From contig JAULSN010000003.1 of assembly GCA_033439765.1 (NCBI GenBank), positions 4,650,001 to 4,714,000 of the forward strand: DNA of 64,000 nt, given 5' to 3'. Below are positions 10,431-21,560 of the stretch, piece after piece (position 1 is the stretch's first letter; each line of letters opens with the position of its first letter). A program made the position numbers and the translations under genes. This stretch comes from Lasiosphaeria ovina (taxonomy: Eukaryota; Ascomycota; Sordariomycetes; Sordariales; Lasiosphaeriaceae). The notes under the pieces are model-generated. The model was not told the DNA's origin. It made no database searches and saw only the letters and a list, made by a program, of their open reading frames with translations.

Positions 10431-12569
10431 ATGTTCCATTCGAGCAATAGGATGTTGAAAAAGTACCGGCTGCCCCGTGAGCAGCTCGCTAACGCGCCAC
10501 CACCAACGGCGCCAGATATCGCAGCTTCTACAAGCGTCCCCAGGGCCTTTGGGCTACGGAGTGGATCCCAGGAGATCCCCCTCGGCCCCGGACGCAACCT
10601 CACCCCGCCTACGGATCGGGGCTCTTTCGCGTCCACCAAGAGCGCGCCCGAGACCACGTCGTCGAGCCACCGCTCCTCCGCCACCGGCGTCGTCCCAGAC
10701 GAGTCGCCTCCGTGGGACCGGAGCGTTGATGTGTTCTGGACAAGGCGGAATTCCACTCTGGATAACAAGGTGTGGGATGACGAACTTGCCTTTCAGGAGA
10801 ACTGCGTGCGGCTGGCTAGGGAGAGCGCCGTGCCCGGCTCTGACGGGACGGGCCGAAGAAGGGACGTGTCGAAGAAACACGACTGTCGCTACTTTCGGCT
10901 GCCCGACCGGGTTCGGTTCATGATCGCCAAGTACGTCGTCGCAAGCCATAACAGCGGCAAGGCCATCCGCTTGAACAGCCCCTTGTTCTTCCACCCCGTT
11001 TGGCCGGTCAACAGCGGCGCCGAGGGCGAGCGGTACTGGTCGACGGATTACTTCGATAGCCTTAGGAAGGTTCTGGTGCTCCTGCGCGGGTACATGTCTG
11101 TCTGCTTCGACATGCGCGTCGACATGCTCACAACGCTCTTCCTTACGCGGCGCTTCCACGTTGTCTACTCACCGTTTGTGACCGAGGTGACACAGCCCGC
11201 CGCAGTGCACTTCATGGATCGCTTCGGCCCTCTCATGAAGTGGATCACGGTGGAAGTTGACCTGTCACGTCTGGGCGGCCACTGGCACTCGTCAGCCATT
11301 CACATGGACATGTCCAAAAGCTTAGGTCGAATACGGAAGCTGGTCGACCGGTTTGCCGACCGCCAGTTGACGCGCCATGGCGGGACAACAATACAAAGCT
11401 TGGTCGTCTTGGTCCGCCGCTACTATGGCTACCGCCCGGTCGAGCAGGCGGTGACGAGCGTGGACCTCGAAAAAATGAGCAACGAGAATAAACAAGGTGG
11501 GGCAGGCTCTGGCGATGGGGAGGGCGGTGTTGTGCTCACACTGCGCGAGGAAGGTGAGTTTGGTTGCTAGACGTGTCAATATTTGACGTCAGCAGAGTTG
11601 ACCGAGGCCGGCATATGCTGACACAGCGGCCGCACTGCAGCGCCGACGCGAATTCCATACTGCGCCGATATCCACCTGTCCGTGCTCGACTCCCTCAGGA
11701 AACTGGAAGGCATCGTCGACAGCATATGTATTGTAGGGACCAACAAGGCGTACGCCAACCAACTGGTTCTGGCCCTGTGGGGCAAGGATCGGCCGCCCAG
11801 CCGGCGAGACATTGTCAAGTACTGCCACTACCGCACACCGTCCTGTGTGTATCCCTTCACGCCGGGCCAGAGCTCGGCCGTCGACTACGGCCCCTCGCAC
11901 GGCGTCACCATAGTCCGCCATGCACAGGACCCGCGCGAGTGGCGGGGCCTATACGGCTGCGCGCTGAGCCCGAACGTGGTCGTGACCAAAATTGCGCGCG
12001 AGCACCCGGCTCCGCCTTACTACAAGCTGACTGTTGGAGCGCCCGTCTCTTCTGCTGCCGCGAAACTGCAGCAGCCGTTAGTCATACGGCCCGCATCGCG
12101 CTCGGGCTCGTCGGGCCAGGCAGTTACTAGGCGAGAAGCACGGGACGAAGAGAACGAAGAGACGTCTGCGGAGGCTGAAGTTGGCGCGGATAGCCTACTA
12201 CGAGCATCCTCGCCGTCTCAAAAACCGTCCCCTTCGCGGATACCCATCTTCAAACGGGGGTTCAGCATGTCCAAAGATGAGGGGGGCGGAGTATGGAAGA
12301 CGCCTGGCCTTGGCCGCAGCAAGCCGCCCCCGCTGCCTCTGATGCCGCCAGTCTCGCTGGCCTCGTTCAATGCATTGGGTGTTTTTACTGGTGGCAGCGG
12401 CGGCGGCGGCGGCGGCAGCGAACCCTCGACAACCCCCACGACTCCAAATACACCCATAACACCCACCACGCTAGAACCAGAGACCACCAACGTCGGGCGA
12501 ATCGGAAAGATTGTCAGAAAAGCCAGCAGAGAGGTTATGAGCAGGACCCTGCCTTTTTCTAGAAAATAG
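10431..12569 (+). CDS. Conserved-looking fungal protein of unknown function, F-box/2EXR-like segment
   Basis: Two exons (10431-11553 and 11641-12569) joined in phase 1 give 683 residues. I do not recognise the family with confidence. After a Ser/Thr/Pro-rich first 140 residues, a segment YFRLPDRVRFMIAKYVV resembles the LP-x-x-x-R-x-x-I-Y opening of fungal F-box-like or 2EXR proteins. It is followed by an ordered region (RYWSTDYF, then FHVVYSPFV, then VDLSRLGGHW) that looks like a folded domain. The second exon opens with a further ordered stretch ending near YGCALSPNVVVTKIAREH. The last 230 residues are disordered, with a poly-Gly/Ser patch, a TPTTPNTPITPTT run and a basic C terminus. The absence of frame breaks over 2 kb and the sharp domain/disorder pattern support a real gene. 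Function unknown. Confidence 0.75.
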
Positions 12570-13211
12570 GGAAAAGGGAAATAACGGCTGAAAGGGTTGT
12601 GGCGGGTCTGTTGCTGTTTGCTTGCTTTTTTCTGTCCCTTTCCTCTTTTTGGCCGGCTTTTTGGGTGGCGGACATTCATCCTTTTCTCCCCTTTTTCTTT
12701 TCTTGGTTATGACGCTACGGCTGGTGGGCAGGTGTTGGATGTTGGGCAAGGCGGATCCTGGTAGGCGGCGCGTACGGTGTGTCTTCTGGGCGGTTCTGGA
12801 AATGAAAATGGGGATGGTTTGTATAAAACTGTACATACACAGGCGGCAATGGCTGTTGGTTTGGTTGTCTTTTGGCAGTGCTAGGGATAGGCAGAGTCTG
12901 GGTGTGTTGGAAGTCAGGGCGGAATAGGGGTCACTCGAGTAGATTAGTGTAAAGTAGAAATCTGACGTATGGAAATGAATATACCATTAGAGAACAAGTC
13001 GGTAACTGGTGGTTGATATTGTAAATATGATAGAGTCCCCTTTCTCCGTCCCAATGCGTCTCTCGTCCACCTCTATTAATTATGCGCTGCCTTTATTACC
13101 GACCCGAACCTGGTCGATCCAAGCTATAAATGAGATGGGAAAATAAAACCGCTCGCGATATGCATCCATCCCAGCACTGAAGCCAATGCCCCCTTAGAGC
13201 GCGCAAACCCG
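12570..13211. other. Convergent intergenic spacer
   Basis: Spacer between two genes ending toward each other. It is T-rich just after 12569 and AT-rich around 12950-13100, consistent with 3-prime untranslated and polyadenylation regions. No gene seen. Confidence 0.45.
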
Positions 13212-14236
13212 TCACTTCTTCTCGAGGATCGACGTAGCCTTGAGGTACTCGGGGCGCGTGACATGGTCGTAGCCGTCTCTATCCGTGGCGTAGGCGACAT
13301 CCTTGAACTCATCAAGCAAGACCAAGACCTCGTCGCACTTCTGCTTGACGGACGCGTAGGCGTCGGACCCGAACCACAGGCGCACGGCCCACGGCTTGCC
13401 AGCGACCGACTCGGCGCCGTCGCGCTTGAGCACGTCGACGATCAGCGGCGTCACCTTCTCGAGCGCGCCCGGCATGAACGCCATCGGGTCCGACATGAAC
13501 ATGCCGCCCAGCGCCGCCAGCCCCGGCCCGTACACCGCCGGCAGCGCCGTGCCGCTCTGCCCGAACCCCGCGTCGCCGTCCGAACGCGGCTGCCCCAGGT
13601 GCGTCGGGAACCCGCCGCATTCGAACGCCGCGCACCGGATGCCGAGCGGCGACACCTCCTTGTCCAGCGCCTCCACGTACGCGCTGAGCGCCGCCTTGGA
13701 CGCCGCGTAGTGCGACAGGAACGGCAGCGATGTCCACGCTGTGGAGGACGACGTGAAGCCGATGCGCGGCGGCGAGGCGGGCGCGCTGGCCGCGCGCTCG
13801 CGCAGGTACGGCAGCAGCGCCTGCGTCACGTGCATCGGCCCGAACAGGTTGACTGCGAACAGCTTGTCGATGTACTCATCACTATATCATGTTAGCACTT
13901 GTTCCATCTATCCATCCGATGAGAGAAGAAGAGAGGGGAAAAAACTCACGTTGCCTCCTCGGCGCTGCACATGGCCGACGCGCCGGCGTTGTTGAGCAAG
14001 ATGTCGATGTGCCCGAACACGGCCCACGCCTCGGCCATCTTGGCGGCGATGGCCGCGCGCCCCGCCGTGATGTCGAGCTCGAGTAGTGCGAGCGACTCCG
14101 ATTTCAGCGCGCCCAGCTTCTCCTCGACCCGCCGCCCAGACGCGATCACCTTGTCGCCGCGCGCTACGATGTGCTCGATCAGCGCCCGGCCGATGCCAGA
14201 CGTCGTGCCGGTCACGAGCCACACGAGAGGGGCCAT
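13212..14236 (-). CDS. Classical short-chain dehydrogenase/reductase (SDR)
   Basis: NAD(P)-dependent oxidoreductase, probably cytosolic. Exons are 14236-13950 and 13881-13212, joined in phase 2, giving 318 residues. The Rossmann motif TGTTSGIG (residues 9-16), the structural NNAG (82-85), a catalytic Ser in the SSSTAW segment (about 140-142) and the YAASK motif (Tyr154, Lys158) make a complete classical SDR active site. The substrate-binding C-terminal half, with FECGGFPTHLGQ, is of the type seen in many fungal SDRs acting on ketones or secondary-metabolism intermediates; no specific substrate can be named. It stands alone, with no biosynthetic neighbours. A TATA-like element lies about 190 bp upstream. 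Confidence 0.93.
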
Positions 14237-14428
14237 GTTTGTTGGTTATGGGTTGGGGTTTGGGTTGAAGGTGAGATGAGAGATTGGGGTAGTTGTGGGG
14301 GTAGTTCAAAGGTTGAAGCTGGAAAAGGGGTTGTTGCTGTTTTGGGTGGTGGTGACTAGGGTTGGTGATGATGATAGTGGTGATGATGGTGGCGACAAGA
14401 AAGGCTGACAGGAGACGATCGAACGCAG

Positions 14429-14436
14429 CTTATATA
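14429..14436 (-). promoter_or_regulatory. TATA-like element of the SDR gene
   Basis: The minus strand reads tatataag about 190 bp upstream of the SDR start codon at 14236. Position and sequence are suitable for a core promoter; this is an inference. Confidence 0.35.
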
Positions 14437-15517
14437 GACCACCGCGCCCTCCATCTTGCTCGTCGTTTTGCTCTCGATCAAAGGCCGGTTCGGGGACTTG
14501 GACAGCTTCAAGACTCCGACGGTGCTGTGCGAAGTTGGCGAGAATGCGTGGTTGCGGGGATGCGGCTTACCAGAGAAACAATGGCGGAGAAGCACGGGGC
14601 GTGTGAGTGCTTGGCAACGCTGGTTTTGGCCCTCGTATGTGCAACACGCACGCGGGATGGGGCCCGCTTGACAGCCCGCTGAGTAACAGCAGGTGCTGGC
14701 AAAAGCACGGCTGCGGCGAGATCCGGCTCGCTGGCCAATGCGGACGATGCGGGCGTTGCGGGCAATGCGGGCGGTGCGGGCGGTGCGGCCGCATGGTGCG
14801 GGTGGGTGTCCGCTTCAAAAGACGTGCCTTTACGACGCGCCTGAAGAGGCGTTTCTGCCATTTCCAGAATCTCTGCCAAGCGCCGTGCCAATACTCGGTC
14901 CATTTCACCCGGACACGTTGCAATCCTCGTGCACTTGCTTGATAGACTATCTCGATTTATTTGGTCATCTCAATACTAGATATTGTGTAAATGTTTGCCC
15001 TGCTACGAGGCCGCGGATGTCGGTGCTCGTTCTCCAGTTCAATCTGGGGGGGGTGAAGGGTTAGGGTTTCTGCAACGCAAGCAATATTGCCCGGTAAGTT
15101 TGACCTGGGATGAGCAACTTCCAGTTCATTAATAAGTTCCAACTTTTGCTCAAAATTTAAAGACGACATTGACCGACAAAACGCCAGCCTGTTTCGATTC
15201 CACCTAGCCTGGCTCCTAACTAATAGTGGCCAGCATGATAGCATCTTGAAACATTTGCCAAGCACAAGTCTGTGTTGAGGCAATTGAGTTTGTTTGTCCC
15301 GCCGTGTGACTCACGAAGCCGACAGATGGCAGCTCTGAAGATATTTGTTGGCAGCCTAAAACATTCGGGAGGTTGGGAGCGCTCCTGCCTAACCTCCCTT
15401 GAGTTATCCCATTTGTGATCGATGGTAATTAATTAACCAAAAACTGCACCATTGAATTTCCGGTACATCTTTCTCGCCATCAAATATTTTCTCTACGACC
15501 AAATCACGTCGCCCGAC
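14437..15517. other. Gene-poor stretch with a 9-bp minisatellite
   Basis: No gene is supported. At 14739-14792 there are six consecutive copies of a 9-bp unit of the form tgcgggcgg with substitutions. In translation this gives an Arg-Pro-His run on the minus strand, which I take as a by-product of the repeat rather than a protein. Confidence 0.5.
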
Positions 15518-15850
15518 ATGGACATGAACATGAACAATCCCCTCGCCGTCTTCCCGCGGGACGCCATCGTCGCCACGGGGACACCAGGTCACCCATCGAC
15601 TCCGCTGCTGTCGCAGGTGAAAGCCTGGTCAACCTATGACTACTACGGCCGTTTGAACTCGGAGGCGGCACTGGCGGACGCGGCGGCTGCGTTTGTCGCC
15701 GAGAACTCGGACGGCGACGCCGGCCTGCTGAGCGCGTATTTTCGCCAGTTCCTCGCTTTTGCGCGGGAAGACAGCGTGTCCCGTCGTAGTAATGGATTTT
15801 CGTTGGCTCATTTGGTCGTCCCGTTGAAAAGCAGCGGCCATATTTTGTAA
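15518..15850 (+). CDS. Possible small or truncated hypothetical protein
   Basis: A 110-codon frame starts with MDMNMNNPLAVF and runs through an alanine-rich, helix-like segment (EAALADAAAAFVAENSDGD), then YFRQFLAFAREDS. GC-rich third positions up to about 15780 contrast with AT-rich flanks, which suggests coding origin. The last 25 codons look non-coding. No domain recognised; it may be the surviving 5-prime part of a broken gene. Confidence 0.3.
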   Translation: MDMNMNNPLAVFPRDAIVATGTPGHPSTPLLSQVKAWSTYDYYGRLNSEAALADAAAAFVAENSDGDAGLLSAYFRQFLAFAREDSVSRRSNGFSLAHLVVPLKSSGHIL

Positions 15851-16015
15851 TTGCCACGGCATAAAATTTGCCACTACTCAGATTGCTAGCCAAAAACCCA
15901 AGCCAAAAGTCTAGCCAAAAATAAGTCATATATCCATATCAACAATCGGATGGTAACCATAATCGTTGGTTAAAAAGCCGCTGACTGCGTCTTAGGCTAC
16001 TGCAGTACGCTTATA

Positions 16016-16365
16016 CTACTCCGCAGTAGCCACATAGTCATTGTCACGACCTTGGTCGTCTCCGGATCCGACAGGGGAGGTGTGACTCTGGTCGCTGTCG
16101 CTCAGGTCGTTGTCCTCTTCCGCAGAATCTCCATCAGCCCGGTGGTGTAAGGAATCTTGGGCGTCGTGCTACCTTATTAGAACCAAGACGTGGCAAAGAG
16201 CGATCCGTCTCCCTTCTTGTGACTGTAGGTTGAACCACCTTGTGCTATACATATAGACGAGCGCTTCTTTACCTTCATCATTGATGATTTCCATTTGCGT
16301 CTCTCATCTGTGGCATTGAGATACTCTAAATAATCGCGACCGAATCTGTAGTGGACGAAGCGCAC
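16016..16365 (-). pseudogene. Two exon-like segments of an unrecognised gene
   Basis: On the minus strand one segment, about 16365-16270, encodes MRFVHYRFGRDYLEYLNAT followed by a basic stretch, and ends at a good donor (gtaaag). A second segment encodes an acidic, Ser/Asp-rich tail (DSAEEDNDLSDSDQSH) ending at the stop at 16018-16016. Both read like protein in an otherwise non-coding 4-kb stretch and could be the last two exons of one gene, but the upstream exons and the exact joins were not found. I do not recognise the family. Confidence 0.3.
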
Positions 16366-18419
16366 GAAAGTATTGCTGCGACGAGGCAGACGCTATGAAG
16401 GAGAATCTATGTTAGCGTGGTCAGGAAGAGCTGTGCAAGAGGCTTCACCGTGCTGTATCAGTTCCTGATTTCTCTTCTATGTGATGACAACCATTCACCC
16501 CACCGAAGATGGCTATGTCCTAGAACTTCTAGATGGTGTTTCGCCTTTGCAAGCACAGAAGTCTAAATCGAAAAGAACGACCGAAGATGCTCTTCTAAGC
16601 CCTCGGCGAAGCGTCCTCACGTCTCCCACTCCATGTCCAATTGCTCGGCGCCGCCATGGTCGCCATTTTGCAGTACTATTCAAACGCCTGGACCAGCATC
16701 GATCAATGCCCTCATTCGGAAACAGCCGAAATCGTTTGCATGTCCCGTCATGACACTGGACTTCGAAACTTATCATCCTTACTGAGTTCACGATTAAACC
16801 AAGCCTTTACCTCTTATAGAGGCCCGTGATGAACTTGTTCTTCTGTACTATATCTGCTTTGTCTTAGTCGGTCAGGCTCCTGGGGATTATGTTGGTATGT
16901 CAGTGGTTCGAGGTCCAAGTTGGTCGATTAAGTTCTAAAGATGGCAGGACCCAAGAAGTATAGAATTACGCACTTCGCCAAGGCCGGCGTCGCCGCTGCC
17001 ATGGCCGCCACAGCTTTTACCATAATGAACCGCGAGCATCGAGAGCGGAAGCAGCAAGAAGCCAAGCATCGTGACCACCAAGCTTATCGTGACTGGGATG
17101 ACCTCCACAGCCATCTTCTTCCGTACCGAAGCCACGAGCAACCTGGCCGTCGTTCCGTCTCCCAGACGCTCGCAATAATACCAGCATAATGACAAAAGGC
17201 GTGCCGAACAAGTGAACTTGAAAAGGGATTGGATTGAAGCAAGGCGGTTCTCTGCAAAAAGCGTTGGGCCCGCACGGCCTCCCGAATACATTACATCAAG
17301 ATTCCATGGAAATCCTGATGAGGTACGGGTTAGTGAAGGTTGACAAGAGGTGAATTTGCGGCAATCTAGACTAAGACAACAGGTACCTTATCTTGTCTCA
17401 ATTGGGTGATTGCTATACAGGTATGATAACCGATAGTAGCCGCTCATCTCGCGAAATCCGAGTCAAATCTCACTTATTGCTAAGAATAAGAATAATAAGA
17501 TCTGACGTGGGATGCTTTGAGGCCGGCCGTGAAGCCACACCGCGTGAATCAAGCCAGCAACAAAGTTCGACGCCGAACCCCAGTCTGCCCACGTTGGCTC
17601 TGTCCGCAAAGGATCAACCGTGTCTTAGACCGTCTCGAGTAATCCTACCAAAGTCGGCTGTCGTGGCCACGTTTGTCAAACTCTACGTCATGCTTGTCTC
17701 GGGCCGAGGCCCGTTCAATGACACCCCGGTCCTTGCGCGCTCAGCCCCGTCTGTCAGCACCCTAACCCCATCAAGATGATGATATCAAGCAGCACAATGC
17801 AGAGGCGTCCAGGCAAAGTTGTCGGCGGCACCGACATCTAGGCTTTCTAGCTCGGTGACACAGCATGGCTGTCATTGATGCACGCTTCCACTACTTCCAC
17901 TCCCGCTGCGAGCTAGCCCGGCGCCAGCATCGTCTCGGCCAAGCCGCCGTCGAAGTAGCCGCAGCTCACGTGTCCCTCGATGCATCCTCGACCCCATTGC
18001 CAGCCTCGGCCAGAAAGCAGCGACAAATTAGGAGTGGCCATTTGGCCAGCAATAGTCCGGGGCATGTTGTATTCGGATCTTCCTCGGGGCACAGCCAGTT
18101 TCAGGTGCTTGCGGCCAGGTTACGCCCCCATCAATGCAGTTGGAGCTGAATGATGCGCAGCCAATGATGGCCGTTCTTGGTCGATTTCCCTTGTTACCCC
18201 AATCTAAAAAGAATACGGAAGCCTAGACCAGTGCCCGAGTAGCTGCAAAGGCACCGATCGGGCGCCGCATTATCGCCGCTGCTTGCATTATGCGACACGA
18301 TGAGGCTCAAAATGCAATTTTAGTATATACTGTCCATCGCCCCGAGCCCAGAGGCATATCGGAAGTTGGAGAAACAGTCCTAGCATCAAACCAAATTTGT
18401 TTGCTCGCCGATACCCGCC
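16366..18419. other. Gene-poor stretch upstream of the GH5 gene
   Basis: No gene is supported. Short frames at 16941-17189 and 17865-18149 (+) start with ATG but lack domains, splice partners or clear coding composition. The last few hundred bases should contain the promoter of the glucanase gene at 18420. Confidence 0.4.
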
Positions 18420-19850
18420 ATGAGACCCTCGGTCCTCTCCACGGCGCTCCTCGCCGGCCTCGCCTCCGCCTGGCTCCCCCACGAGCGGGAACTGCCGGCC
18501 TTTAACATGAGCGCACGCTACGAGCAGCTGGGAAAACGGTGGAACCCCCATTTGGCGTCGGGCATCACCAAGATCCGCGGCGTCAACTTTGGCGGCTGGC
18601 TCATCTCGGAACCATGGATGATGTGTCACGAGTGGACAGCTGTGAGCTTTTTCTCCGTCCGTCTTTACACGCTCAACCAGCTAACTCCCTCGTGAAAAGA
18701 ACATGGGCTGCGGCTCCGACTGCAACAACTACGCCCAGTCCGAGTTCGACTGCATGTTGAATAACTACAGAAACAACCGGTACGTCTAATCCCTCATTCG
18801 TCTCGCCCCATCCAAGTCAAATACTAACCAAAACTCCCAAACAGCGCCGCTGGCAACGCCGCCTTCGCGCGGCACTGGCAGACATGGATCAACGCCGACA
18901 CAGTACAATCAGTCCACGACGTCGGGCTCAACACGATCCGCATCCCCATCGGCTACTGGTCCTACGCCGACATCGTCGACAAAGCGTCCGAGCCCTTCGC
19001 CGACCCAGCACCGATGCTCGCCGCCCTTGACGCCGTCATCCAAAAGTGCGCCGACCTCGGCATGTACGTCATCATTGACCTGCACGGCGCCCCCGGCGGC
19101 CAGCAAGAGGACGCCTTCACGGGCCAGCTCAGCCGCCCGGCAGGATTCTATAACTCGTACAACTTCGACCGCGCTAAGAGATGGTTGAGCTGGATGACGC
19201 GCCGCATCCACACCACCCCATCCTACCAAGCGACCGTCGGCATAATCGAAGTCCTGAACGAGCCCGTCTCGCAACATGACGGCGGGGGCCGCTATCCTGC
19301 CCCCGGCGAGGTCCCCGGGCTCACGCAGGACTACTACCCTGGCGCGCTGCAGGCTGTGCGCGACGCCGAGCGCGCCCTAGGCGTTTCTGGTGACCAGGCG
19401 CTGCACGTACAGTTCATGGACGCCAAGTGGTTGGCAGGCGACCCGCGGGCTTCTAGCACGGTGGCTAACGACGGGATGACGGCGTTTGACGACCACAACT
19501 ACATCGGGTTCGGCGTCAGCAACAACGGGGACCAACAGGCGTTGATGCAGAGCGCGTGCACCGACCACCGCCAGACGTCGGGGGAGAACTTCATAATTGC
19601 CGGCGAGTGGAGCTTGACGTGCGGAGTGGACTGGAATAACAACCAGGCTTTCTTTACGAAATGGTTCACGGCTCAGCAGCAGATGTATGAGGAGCCGGGC
19701 ATGGCTGGGTGGGTGTACTGGACGTGGAAGACGGAGCTGAACGATCCTCGCTGGACGTACAGTCACTTGACCTACCTGAACTGGATCCCGACGAATGCTG
19801 CGGCGCTGCAGCAGAATGTGTTTCAGGATGTGTGTCAGCCTTGGAGATAG
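18420..19850 (+). CDS. GH5 exo-beta-1,3-glucanase (glucan 1,3-beta-glucosidase), secreted
   Basis: Releases glucose from beta-1,3-glucan, acting in cell-wall remodelling or nutrition. Exons are 18420-18641, 18700-18779 and 18845-19850, giving 435 residues; introns are 58 and 65 nt in phases 0 and 2. A signal peptide occupies about residues 1-18 (ending ASAW). The fungal Exg1-type opening is clear: IRGVNFGGWLISEPWM, then a Cys-containing MGCGSDCNNYAQSEFDC segment. NTIRIPIGYW and DLHGAPGGQ follow. The acid/base Glu is in EVLNEP (near residue 239) and the nucleophile Glu in IAGEWS (near 354), both retreating-glycosidase positions of GH5. Length is that of intact family members. No transmembrane anchor or GPI signal is evident at the C terminus, so a soluble secreted enzyme is likely. 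Confidence 0.94.
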
Positions 19851-20495
19851 GCCTTATTAGCCTTGTAGTCTCTTAATTAGTTAGGTACACAATCACCTAA
19901 CCTGTTGTTCATGTCATAAGATCTAAACCCCTATTACTAGTCGCGTCTTTCAAGCGTCAGAATCTAGCTTGAAACTCGACTCGACATATTGAAAGGGGCA
20001 TAAGATACACTTACAATCAGTCCTGATTACAGGATGCACGGCCGTCAGCGCCGGTCCCTGGTTGAGCGGCGACCGCGCTGTCCCTCGCGGATCGGGTTCC
20101 CTAGCCGCCTGGCCTCGTCGTGGAAGAAGAAAGCGTCGTGCGTGGCTGTCAGACGTAAAACAAGCCCCCACGCTCCGCATCCCCATCGTCCGCCACGGCG
20201 AGACAGAATGGGTCGAAGTTGGCCGAAAGACGGGAGACCCCGACTTCATCCCTCGCTCCGCTCGGGGTGAAACAAACCCTTACTACAGCATCTCCACTTA
20301 TCGGACAAGGAAGCTGCCCGATCCGACTCGATTGGCGTGCGTCTTTGCTGGTCCGCGGGTGGGGCGTAGCACGTTGGGGGGCTGCTCGGGGAGGACTTGG
20401 GTGTAACTAATGAGGGAGGGTTAGGTCAAGACGACAGGGGATGTTGCAAAGTGGGACTATAATGATTTTGAGGGTTGACGCTATCTGAGATGAGA
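19851..20495. other. Downstream spacer of the GH5 gene
   Basis: No gene is supported. A plus-strand frame at 20062-20406 contains an RHGETEW string like phosphoglycerate-mutase enzymes but lacks the rest of that fold, so it was not annotated. Confidence 0.4.
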
Positions 20496-20948
20496 TCAAG
20501 GAGAAGCGAGAAGACTTAGATAAGAACTATGAGACAAAGATTCAACGCATGTCGAATAATTAAAGAAGGTAATAACTCGAACCGTTATTCCCTCCGGGTT
20601 TATTCTTTCGTTCTCGGCTTCGAACCTATTTTCGTCAACAGTATAGCCAAACGAGTTGGCCACTGCTAAGTTAGCAATAAACCTGAAAACAAGGTCGTCG
20701 GAGTCTCTCTTCTCAAGATCGAAATGTGAGCCGCTGTAAGTCTGATATAGCGGCTTCCGCATCTTTAAACCATCCAGCCAGCATGTGGATATAAGCGCCC
20801 CGACTTGAATAGTTTCAGTACTTGGAAATACTCCTTGTGCGTAAAGACACGCAACAGCATCCTCCGTCATGTCCGCATACGGCCGTGTACTAGTGTATAG
20901 CTCATAGAGGACCGAACCTAGGGCAAATAGAACTAACTGAAAACACAC
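20496..20948 (-). pseudogene. Protein-kinase C-lobe fragment
   Basis: On the minus strand the segment LFALGSVLYELYT matches the F-helix region of protein kinases (usually preceded by the conserved Asp), and about 35 residues on GALISTCWL resembles the C-x-W near the end of the C-lobe. The ATP-binding and catalytic-loop parts are missing, and the 3-prime part runs into sequence unlike any kinase. The segment may start after an acceptor (ttttcag) at about 20940. Best read as the last exon or a relic of a small fungal kinase gene. Confidence 0.4.
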
Positions 20949-21560
20949 CGCATTTCCTATTCGATCATAACACTCATCGCTTTACCCTCCTCTGAAGACA
21001 ATGGTTAGGTAGGTACAGTGCCCAAAAGTAAAACGGACTGAACCGATCGGAAGGACCATTAAATGTGAAAGCCGTCCAAACCCTCCTCTGGGACTCAAAA
21101 TGCAGTGCAGTGTCGTATATGTTTCACCAGTGTCAATGAGGCTAGCTCGTGTGCAGTCATTCCTTCATGTTTGCCCAAGAGTTAAGTGAGGTTCTCCCCA
21201 TCCCCAAATCTGTAGGCCTCCGGCACATGTCGGTCCAATAACCATACTTTTGTGTGCGTTCAGCGGGGTTGGCTGCTCGTTGCCTTTCAGGCGGTACCCG
21301 TGGACCAGATTTGAATGATTGGACCAAAACTTCCCGTGGAATGACACGCTTAGGCAAACATCAGGCAGACGTGCAGCCCTACCTGCGTACAACGCCCCGG
21401 ACCAGACTAAGCTTTTGCCGTCGTCGACAGGCCTTCCCACTTTTCAACTCTGTTGGACTTGACCTGCGATGGTGAGTCGTGCCCACAACACCTCCCTCTT
21501 CTCCCCTTGAAGATCAATCTCAACCATCAGGACACCAGGCCTGTGCCAGCCATCATAGCT
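20949..21560. other. Gene-poor spacer
   Basis: No gene, RNA gene or strong repeat was recognised. Overlapping short frames on both strands near 21165-21475 look like chance. Confidence 0.4.

Noticed and set aside
16900..16925. ggttcgaggtcc, resembling a tRNA B box
   Set aside because: No A box at the right distance and no cloverleaf could be folded around it.
17865..18149. 94-codon plus-strand frame upstream of the GH5 gene
   Set aside because: No domain, no splice partner and no clear coding bias; it lies where the glucanase promoter is expected.
20062..20406. RHGETEW motif suggesting a histidine phosphatase
   Set aside because: Only the short motif is present. The downstream residues do not follow the phosphoglycerate-mutase fold, the second catalytic His is absent, and the frame is short.
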